DNA of 64,000 nt from Diphasiastrum complanatum (taxonomy: Eukaryota; Streptophyta; Lycopodiopsida; Lycopodiales; Lycopodiaceae): the NCBI GenBank assembly GCA_029204225.1, contig CM055099.1:51477298-51541297 (forward strand), given 5' to 3'. The notes below the pieces were generated by a model. The model was given only the letters and a program-made list of their open reading frames with translations, had not been told where the DNA came from and made no database searches. This document shows positions 55,843 through 64,000 of the stretch, piece after piece. Numbering within the stretch: position 1 is the first letter of the stretch; each line of letters starts with the position of its first letter. Position numbers and translations under genes: made by a program.

Positions 55843-58800
55843 TGTAGATAGTGTTTCGAGTCATCTCTACACGTTCAAAAATCTTATGGAGCAGATGACT
55901 GCAACATGCTCAGTCATAGAAGATTCTGGTGCACTCATGACTCTATTATCGAGTTTACTTGAATTTCAGCCTACAAAAATTGGGTAATAGCAATTTCTAC
56001 CCAAGAGCATCTCACTCTATCAAGAGTAATTTCGCTGCTCCTACAAGAGAAAGATCGACATCCTCCTCAAGCTCTGGATCGGATCCTCAAGCTTTGTATT
56101 CCAAAAATCAGAAGTTTAGGTCCAAGAGATCTACAAAGTCAGGCTTTATTGACAAGAAGAGCAACATGCAGTCTGGACCAGGTTCCAATTCAGGATCGAA
56201 TTCAAGCTCTTCATCATTCCAACCAGTGCAGAAACTTTTCTGCAAATACCGTAAGAGGACTGGCCACAAAATCAAGGATTGCCGAATTTTGAAGTACAAT
56301 AACGAAAAGGAGAAGCAGTTTCAACAACAAGCACATAGTGCTACAGCCAGTCACTCAAATCAGCAACAAGAAGAAGAAGATGAGACAGCTTTCATGACCA
56401 AAGTTGGAGAGCAATAGGATATCGATTCCTGGTATCTAGATTTTAGAACAACTCAACACATGACTCACCATTGCGATTGGTTCAAAGACTATAAGTCATT
56501 CACCCACTCTTGAGTTGTGAAACTTGATGACAACTCGTCACATTTAATCAAAGGTGAAGGAATAGTCAGAAATTTAAACAAGGTGAAGTCAAGTTGTTGT
56601 CCAACGTCTGACCAAGAATCTGCTCTCAGTTAGCAGAATCACTGATTCAGGTCAGAGGGTCGAATTTGATACAGAGGGCTGCACAATTCTTGACAAATCT
56701 CGGAAGGTTCTAGCCTATGGAAGAAGAAGCGACTATCTTTACAAACTCAGCCATTGCTACTCTTCTAACAGTCAAGCTCTTCACACAACTACTTCTGAAT
56801 CAACTGATATGTTGTGGCATTTGAGACTTGGCCATCTTAACTTCAATCGTATGCAACAAATGTCAGCTCAGAGTTTAGTACAAGATCTGCCAAAAGTTGT
56901 ATTATCAGCAAGCATGCTAGGAGTCCCTTTCGTTCAGAATCAGTTCATATATCCAAGGGCTTGCTTGACCCTGTACACAACGACATTTGTGGCCCAATGC
57001 AGATTGCTTCCACAGGGGGAGCTCTCTATTTCCTAACCTTGATCGACGACTTCTCTAGAAGGACTGCAACCTACTATATGAAGAACAAATCAAAAGCATT
57101 CAAGTTCTTTATACAGTTCAAGGCGTCTGCAAAAACCAGACCCAGAGGAAGATCAAGGCTCTACGCACAGATGGAGGAGGAGAGTACATCTACACAAAAT
57201 TCAAGGAGTTCCACAAGGCCAATGAGATACATCAACAATATACAACCAGCTACTCACCTCAGTCCAATGGTGTAGCTGAACGGAAGTATCGGACACTCAT
57301 CAAAAGTGCCAAGAGCATGATGGCCCATGCCTCTCTTCCAAAACAATTCTGGGTAGAAGCTGTTACTATAGCTGCCTGTTTACAGATTCGATCCATCACC
57401 AAAGCCCTGAATGATAAGACACCTTATGAGGTGTGGACATGATGAAAACCATCACTCAAATATATTTGAGTGTTTGGATACATCGCTTTCGTTCAGATCC
57501 CTGAAGATCTAAGAATAAAACTAGATGACAAGAGCATGAAAATGATCTTCATCGGATATTCCCCAAATCACAAGGCATACAAGCTCTACAATTTGGATAC
57601 CGAGAAGGCATTCACCAGTAGAGATGTCATTTTTGTGGAAGACCAGTTCATCGACCACAAAGGGAAAGCTGCTGATTATTCCGACCCAAGGATCGAACAA
57701 CCAGACAATTCTGATCCAAGGATCAAACTGCTGAATAACGATGCTAACTCAAACAATGAATCAGAACTTCAACGACTCAACCGACATCAGAGAACCGAAG
57801 TTCAACCTAGAAGGTCGAACAGGTCCAGATAACCTCCATCCAGATTTATGACGGACGCCGAATTCGATTCTCTTATGGAGAATCAAACATGGACACTCAC
57901 TGAGCTGCCAAAGGACTGGAAACCAATTCCATGCAAATGGATATTCAAGGCAAAGTACGACACCGAAGGAAGACTAAATCATTACAAGGTCAGGCTAGTT
58001 GCCAAAGGCTTTTCTCATATTCCATATCTGGATTATTCAGAAACCTTCAGCCCAGTCATCAGACATGCTTCGATCCACCTACTCCTCTCCTTTGCAGCCG
58101 CAACAAATCTTGAAGTCCACTAGATGGATGTCTAGACCGCTTTCCTCAATGGAACCATCAAAGAGGAAATCTATATGACGCAGCCAAAGGGATACGAACT
58201 CAGCGACAAGCAACAACACCTTGTATGCAAAATCCACAAGGCAGTATATGGGCTGAAACAGTCACTTAGAGCCTGGTTTCAAAAGATCAACGCATTTATG
58301 ATAGACAATGGTTTTATTCCAAACTCAGCAGATTCAAATGTCTACTTCAAGTCTGTATCAGATTACTTCATCATCATCACTCTCTACGTAGATGATACAC
58401 TCTTATTCAATAACAATCTGAATCTGATGAAGGATACAAAATGCATGCTGGCCCAGGAATACAAGATGACTGACATGGGTCCAGTCCACTATTGTCTCGC
58501 AATTCAAATTCAACGAGATCGACCCAACAGACTGATCTCTATCAATCAGCAACGATAACTCAACAACGTGCTGGAAAAGTATGTAATGGCCAACAGCAAA
58601 CCAAGTTACTTTCCACTCGACCCTGGACTAAAATTATCAAAAGAACAGTCTCCTCAAATTGAGGCAGAAAAGGAGGAGATGAAGCATTACCTATTTCAAT
58701 CTGTCATCGGCTCACTGATGTACGCAATGATCTGCATGCGACCAGACCTTGCATATTCGATTAGTACACTCAGCCAGTTCCTGTCAAATCCAGGCTTAAC

Positions 58801-59075
58801 TCATTGGAAGACACTAACAAAGATCATGAAGTACATCCAAGCAACGAATACTCTCAGCATCTGCTACGGAGGCAGCCACACTGCCAACATCCTTGAAGCC
58901 TACGCAAATGCGGATTGGGCAGGAGATGTTGACACCAGAAAATCAACTTTTGGATTTGTATTTTTATATAACCAATGCCCAATCTCATGGAATAGCCAAA
59001 AGCAGACCTTAGTTGCATTATTATCAACGGAATCTGAATACATAACTGCCACCAATGCAACCAAAGAGGCAAACA
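55843..59075 (+). pseudogene. copia F: gag end to RNase H (block B)
   Basis: Starts inside gag (DSVSSHLYTFKNLMEQM). The zinc knuckle is CKYRKRTGHKIKDC (second Cys is Arg, as in copia E), and the protease motif is WYLDFRTTQHM. Integrase: LRLGHLNFNRMQQM, LIDDFSRRTATYY, LRTDGGGEYI, SNGVAERKYR, then FGYIAFVQIPEDLRIKLDDK. Reverse transcriptase: ENQTWTLTELPKDWKPIPCK, DYSETFSPVIRHASIHLLLS, LEVH-stop-MDV-stop-TAFLNG where both stops are TAG replacing CAG (58121, 58133), and catalytic YVDD near 58385. RNase H: NADWAGDVDTRKSTFGFVF, LVALLSTESEYITATNATKE. Cut at 59075 by an inverted Gypsy-1 LTR. No LTR of its own remains. Confidence 0.9.
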
Positions 59076-59556
59076 TGCAATCCCAATAACAATCAGATCC
59101 AACAATTAGCAAATTCCAAAGAAAGCATGAGAGATGGAGGAAAAGTGATAGAGAGCAAGGACATTCATCAATCCATTTAAGAAGAGAACCAATCTGCTTT
59201 ATTGAAATGAGAAAATGAACTTCCGTAGGAACTCGAGTTGGTCCTTTTTTATAGTAGAGAGGAGGACCCTGGCCTCTGAATCCTACTGGTCCATTTTCTG
59301 CCTCCCTAATTATTCAAATTTAAAAAAGAGTGGGAATCATCCAAATTGAAGGGAAACCCAACTTTATTCACTAACTTGACATTTAGGCCCCGCGACATTA
59401 AAAGTCCCGCAAAAAGGTCTAAAGCTCTTTTATTGACTTTCAACTAATCAAATCTCTATGTGATCATCGGGTTGGACTTACACACGCAAGGTGCCAAATC
59501 CCTCTCACTTATTAACTAGGGTTAGGGTTGCCTTGGGATCTGCAAGCCCTCCAACA
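59076..59556 (-). mobile_element. solo LTR of the Gypsy-1 family (481 bp)
   Basis: On the minus strand TGTTGGAGGGCTTGCAGATC to GGGATTGCA, matching the Gypsy-1 3' LTR at 12498-12957 along its whole length, including AATAAAGCAGATTGG and the TATA box (CTATAAAAAAGG). No internal sequence is attached on either side and no convincing target duplication is seen (AAACA against AAGTC). Confidence 0.9.
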
Positions 59557-59760
59557 AAGTCAAAGGTGTCAAAAATTATTTGAACTTTTGAACTGTCATG
59601 AACATTTCGCAAAAAAGTCGAGGGTGTTTAAAATAGTTGAACTTTTGAACTATCGCGAAACTGTCACGAACATTTCATAAAAAAGTCGAGGATGTTTAAA
59701 ATAGTTGAACTTTTGGACTGTCGCGAAACTTTTGCGAAGCTGTCTCGAACATAGTTCATT
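59557..59760. repeat. three degenerate tandem repeats of about 67 bp
   Basis: Units start near 59557, 59613 and 59682, each with AAAGTCGAGG.TGTTTAAAAT, AGTTGAACTTTTG and TGTC.CGAACAT. The rest up to 59910 is unique and non-coding. Confidence 0.7.
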
Positions 59761-59910
59761 TCTGTAGACTGTCTTGAAAGTAATGTATTTCTGCAGACTT
59801 GTTCTAAATGCAAGTTTGCGAAAGCCCTTGAAGATGGCCAAGTCTTCAATGACTTCAAGTTATTAGACTTAATATCTGAACTTGAAATTATGACAGGATT
59901 GGTAACCCTT

Positions 59911-60322
59911 TGTTGGAGATCAGCCGGAAGCCCGTTGTAGACGTTCTTCAAATAAGTTGGCTGTCTGAGTTTGTGATTCCAAAGAGATAACTGTGGGCTT
60001 AATTTCCAACAATACTTTCTAACAATTCCTTTCTCTTCTACTAATACTCATTCCATGACTCATTGAAAAAATCTATCTCGAAGGAAGCATGGCTGTCATA
60101 GACGCCTAATTGTTTCTCTCCGTTTATGGTTGTCTTTGACACCTACTAAGATATTCCTCTGGTCAATCTAAGTAATAGTCTAAATCAACAGATTGGTAAA
60201 AATTCTGTCAGAATTTAATGTTGAGTTTTTCCCTTGACTGGATATCGTATTTGGCAAGGGTGGTATCAGAGCTAATGAACCAATAATTCCCAATACAAAT
60301 ATTCTGTCATACAAACCCAACA
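59911..60322 (+). mobile_element. LTR in block B (412 bp)
   Basis: Counterpart of 39499-39910, TGTTGGAGATC to AACCCAACA, followed by the primer-binding site TGGTATCAAAGC (60326-60337). No coding region follows. Confidence 0.65.
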
Positions 60323-60592
60323 GAGTGGTATCAAAGCTATACAAACTAATACTTTGATATACAAGTGATGAGCAAATGGAGACAATTTGGTTTCATTGTT
60401 TTCTAGTTGAAATGAATGGCAAGATTTGCATTTTTGTAATGCCAACTACTAAGGTTTCCTTTGTATGATGAAGGCACCTCCACACACACATTGTTCATGT
60501 GAATTTTACAACTGGAATATTAGGTGATCATTTTTCTCATAATCGGCCAATCAAATGTTGACACATAGCACATGAGCTTTTTGGTGGAATGT

Positions 60593-60690
60593 GCATGTGG
60601 ACAGCTCATGACGAGCTGCCACATAGCACATGCCATTATGGTGACATGTGTGTGTTCTATGTGGCAGCCTGTCATTGGCTATCCACATGC
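60593..60690. repeat. foldback 1 in block B
   Basis: Same nested inverted repeats as at 40181-40278, including GCTGCCACATAG/CTATGTGGCAGC. Confidence 0.7.
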
Positions 60691-61074
60691 AAATTCTACA
60701 AAATAGACAAAAATATGAAGAAATTTGCTTTAGAAATGCAAAAATAAATTCGTAGCCAAACAATGATGTATTGAATATTGCAGCGTCGATGTATTCAACT
60801 AATCAGACGAAACAATAAGAGATTATCAGTTACAAATGATTACAGAGAAGCACACATTCTGACATGATACTAAGCGCAATAAAATGATAGATTGATTCAA
60901 TACGTAGCCATGTACAAATCAGATGACGAGAGCAGAAAATATAACGGATGAAACCGCATACTCGTAAGTTATCTTTGAGTAACTGAATGCTTATTATTAA
61001 GAATTGTGGTTTGGTACATAATTAAAAATCCCTTAATGAAATTCCAAACTAGGAAAATTTTTATTTATTTTTGA

Positions 61075-61170
61075 CTCCAAAGATGGCACACCGACTTGCT
61101 AGGTGATTCACCTAGGAAAAACGAAATTGTGGTTGAATCGCCTAGCTTGCCAGCATGCTATCTTTGGAGG
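61075..61170. repeat. foldback 2 in block B
   Basis: Same as 40663-40758: CTCCAAAGAT pairs with ATCTTTGGAG, GCTAGGTGATTC with GAATCGCCTAGC. Confidence 0.7.
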
Positions 61171-61171
61171 T

Positions 61172-62697
61172 TGCAGAAAAAATCCTATTTCACTTAGCAC
61201 GCTGACATGCTCTTTTTGAAGGCTACAAAAAAAAAAAAAATCTAAGCTAGACTTTATATTCTAATAATAATCATGTTACAAGATTCTCAAAAGATATTAA
61301 ACACCAATTGAGATACAATTTATAATACAATTTGTAGAATTAGCAGGCTCAGCCAAGTATGGCATTCTACACATATAAGCCCCAAACTTGAGACAATGGA
61401 CTAGAAGAGAATTTGATTGTCAAGGCCTCAACTTATCATAGGACCTTAGCTTAAAAGGCGGCCTATCTCAAAATTTTTAACTTAATTGTTTGAGGCCCAA
61501 TGCAAATGTGACACCTCACTATAAAGATGCCCGAACTATACATTGTATGAATCCTTCATATTCTTATGGAAATATTACCATTGAAGATTTTTTTATTCTG
61601 CATTCTCAAGTTCTTGTGTTGTTTCTCTCCAGGGGTAGGGTGGTGTGATGTGATTGTTCTCCTACGGATTCAATAGTAATAAATGTGATGTTGGTAGAGA
61701 ATTCTCTTTTTGTAATCACTTTGTATGCAAGTTTTCTTGCAGGTTCAGAAGAGGAGTAAAAGTTTGTGTAACATCTTGTTTGGGAAGTTTATTATGGATG
61801 ATAGATAGGTAATAAGTAATGGGAAAGAAATGCAGAAAAAATGCATGGGACTTTTATGGATGATGTTGAAGTTCAATGCTATTTCTTTGCCTTTGAGTGA
61901 ATAATGTTGTTGCGGAAAGAAAGAATATGGATTAGCCTAGTTTTAAAAAAATGATGTGTTTTTAGCTTTCTTTTAATGAGTTGACCTAATTATTTGTATG
62001 GAGTTGGATTAAAGAGGATTTAGAGATAGATAGGTAATAAGAAAGGTGTGGAAGGGATGCATAGGGTTACAAGAAAAAAAGTAAGCAACTGTTTTCACAT
62101 AACTTTTTTCATTGATGATAACCATTTATGTTTGTGGTAAGATTATTTAAGTAGTGAAAAGTTTTAATTCTATCATGTGACTAGATTTAATGTACTACAT
62201 CTTTCATGATGGGTCAACAATAAACTTGTTGTGGATGTTACTAGGATAGATGTAATTGCAATGCCAAGTGAATAATTGCTACAATTTTTGTTATCACAAT
62301 AAAAGACACAAGCTCATCTCATCGCAAAAATATTTCCATCTTAGAAAATTACACCCGTTCATATATTTTTCTTGTCAAGATTACTCACACACACATGCAT
62401 ACACATATGTCTTGTAAAGAAAATGTTAAGAAAATGTTCTAGTGGGATAGAAACCCATTATCATTTTTATCATAATAAGGAAGGATTTAGAGAAACATTA
62501 AAATTCTTAGCAATCATGAAAGATTAGAGTTGGAAGGACAATCAAGCCATGGAAAATAAAACTCCCAACTCTATTAAAATTCTAGTCAATAAACAACATC
62601 TCACAACTCTTTACTACAATCTATCCATTACTCAAGCACGTATTTCTTGCTTGTATCTAGTACATGATTGGTCTCTAGCCTTGGAAATGCCATACAT
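61172..62697. other. block B non-coding stretch downstream of the host gene
   Basis: Matches 40760-42285. No gene seen; presumably the 3' flank of the minus-strand gene at the right edge. Confidence 0.55.
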
Positions 62698-62698
62698 G

Positions 62699-62701
<3 letters not shown>

Positions 62702-62760
<59 letters not shown>
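62702..62760. repeat. compound (CT)n(CA)n microsatellite, block B
   Basis: About 27 bp CT followed by about 31 bp CA; the shorter allele of the one at 42290-42429. Confidence 0.95.
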
Positions 62761-62763
<3 letters not shown>

Positions 62764-63149
62764 TTTCATAATCATACATCTGCAATGTCACACATAAAAA
62801 CACACAATGCTTCATCTTCCTTGTATCCCTCTTGCTGGCTTACGTGATGTTAATCTTTGAACTTCCTCGATCACTCATGAAACATTCTCAAACTATGTAT
62901 CAATATGAAAGATCCTGTTTACAAGGTGCAGTGATCTATTTTCATCCAAGAAATTGCAACCCAAATTCAGATTACGTTCATTCTATCACTGCTGCTGCTG
63001 CTGCTGCTCCTTCCCCCAGTTACTCAGTCAAAAACTCTGAGGATGGGAATACAATTGGGAACTACGCTCCTCAGAAATGACGACCTTGCCTGACCAAAAT
63101 GATACACATCATTAGAAAAACACACACACAAAATTTTACAGTTCAAAGG

Positions 63150-63189
63150 TCATGAACTAGAAACTATACCATCCAGATCTGACTGCCAG

Positions 63190-63255
<66 letters not shown>

Positions 63256-64000
63256 ACCGGAATGGGTTTCTCCAAGCTACTCCATGGAGAGGCAGAACTC
63301 TCGTGAGTAGCACACGATTTCGCAAGCCTCGGAGAGCCTCTACAGATTCCCATCGGAACACCGCCACAAGTTGCACTGTTACATGCTTGCATGTGCAGGT
63401 TGTGAGACCTGCTGGCTACAGGAGATGATGATCCAAAACAAGGATTACAGCTGAAATAGTGAGATCGAAGTTCTTCCATCCTTTGCTGGCTGGAAGAATT
63501 GCTGCTATCACCACTGCGGCACATCTCAGAGCTTCTTCCGTGGCTGGATGAGTTGGTCGATCTACTCTCAGAGCTGAGGCTTTCGTCAAATGCAAGATAC
63601 TCTGCCATCTGACTTGGACAGCAAAGCTTTTGTTCATACGAGCTGCCCCATGTTGTCTGTCCGAAGGCGTCTACATTTCTAGCTGCCACAGCTGTATGCT
63701 GCAGCTCTGGATTGCGATCCATGTATTCAAGGGGCACACGTCGGAATATTGCATGAGAAGCTGTCAAGTTTCTGTCTCGTGAATTGTTTTTGTGAGTTTT
63801 GCTGCTGTGATTCTTCTGCGATATGGCTTTGGCCGGGTGAGATCTGTGGCAATTCTGAGAAGAATCTTTGATTGATGCATTAAGAAGAAAATTGGCCAAG
63901 CTAGAAGGCCCGGACACAAAAGCTCTTGTGGCAGAGCAATTCCTTCGTGGGCTTAGATCATATGACGACGCTTGCCTGCTTATCTCAGAGTCTTCTGAAC
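63150..64000 (-). CDS. serine-rich host gene of unknown function, 3' part
   Basis: An open minus-strand frame enters from beyond the right edge and reads SEDSEISRQASSYDLSPRRN, FVSGPSSLANFLLNASIKDS, FRRVPLEYMDRNPELQHTAV, MAEYLAFDESLSSESRSTNS and CNSATCGGVPMGICRGSPRL without a stop. It is rich in Ser, Asn and basic residues and looks disordered; I do not recognise the family. Downstream of SSLEKPIPVL the frame passes into the (CT)n tract (a Leu-Ser run) and stops after RWQSDLDGIVSSS. Whether that tail is translated is doubtful: the true end or a splice donor may lie before the microsatellite. A truncated copy (42827-43153) exists in block A. The N-terminus lies outside the window. Confidence 0.5.
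63192..63254. repeat. (GA)n microsatellite, 63 bp, block B
   Basis: Shorter counterpart of the 163-bp tract at 42862-43024, located at the 3' end of the host gene's open frame. Confidence 0.95.

Larger units (their letters stand above)
55843..63383. repeat. segmental duplication, block B
   Basis: Same-orientation, near-identical counterpart of block A (37967-43153). It contains about 2.5 kb (57374-59908) that block A lacks, comprising copia F reverse transcriptase to RNase H, the Gypsy-1 LTR and a small tandem repeat. The right end of homology lies inside the host gene exon at 63383. Confidence 0.92.

Overview
This window looks like nuclear DNA of a land plant with a large, repeat-rich genome. 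The evidence is a plant-type histone H2A gene split by one intron, many nested Ty1/copia and Ty3/gypsy LTR retrotransposons whose primer-binding sites match initiator tRNA-Met, LINE fragments, long GA/CT and CA microsatellites and low GC content. I cannot name the species; a gymnosperm or other non-grass plant would fit. There are no tRNA, rRNA or CRISPR features.

Left part (1-12.96 kb): a three-exon gene of unknown function on the minus strand (546-1630) has a TATA box and a promoter that carries a 141-bp tandem duplication. A diverged copy of this promoter lies inverted at 32.2-32.7 kb. At 3.2-5.8 kb sits the most unusual locus: a decayed beta-class DNA methyltransferase gene (minus strand) head to head with a ParB/sulfiredoxin-like exon (plus strand), with four copies of a 13-bp palindrome in the non-coding parts. 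It runs directly into a 5'-truncated gypsy element (Gypsy-1: pol, then a long coiled-coil ORF, then a 3' LTR at 12498-12957).

Middle part (13-39.5 kb): copia fragments A (minus), B (plus), C (minus) and D (plus), a two-phase tandem array (21.9-22.9 kb), then the intact H2A gene (27890-28739), whose intron contains 95-bp tandem repeats that copy its own splice-donor context. A Tourist-like MITE with TAA target duplications follows, then a gypsy element on the minus strand (Gypsy-2) with two successive retropepsin domains, and copia E with its 5' LTR.

Right part (38-64 kb): a near-identical segmental duplication, block A (37967-43153) and block B (55843-63383), each holding copia E/F sequence, an LTR, two foldbacks, compound microsatellites and the 3' end of a serine-rich host gene whose longer copy runs off the right edge. 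Between the blocks is a three-level nest: copia G is interrupted by an LTR element without recognisable coding capacity, which is itself interrupted by full-length copia H (45834-51282, target duplication GATTG). A head-to-tail array of LINE fragments with (CT)n tails follows. Apart from the H2A gene, the unknown three-exon gene and the gene at the right edge, almost everything coding is decaying retroelement sequence, and many of the breaks are TAG stops where the family has CAG.
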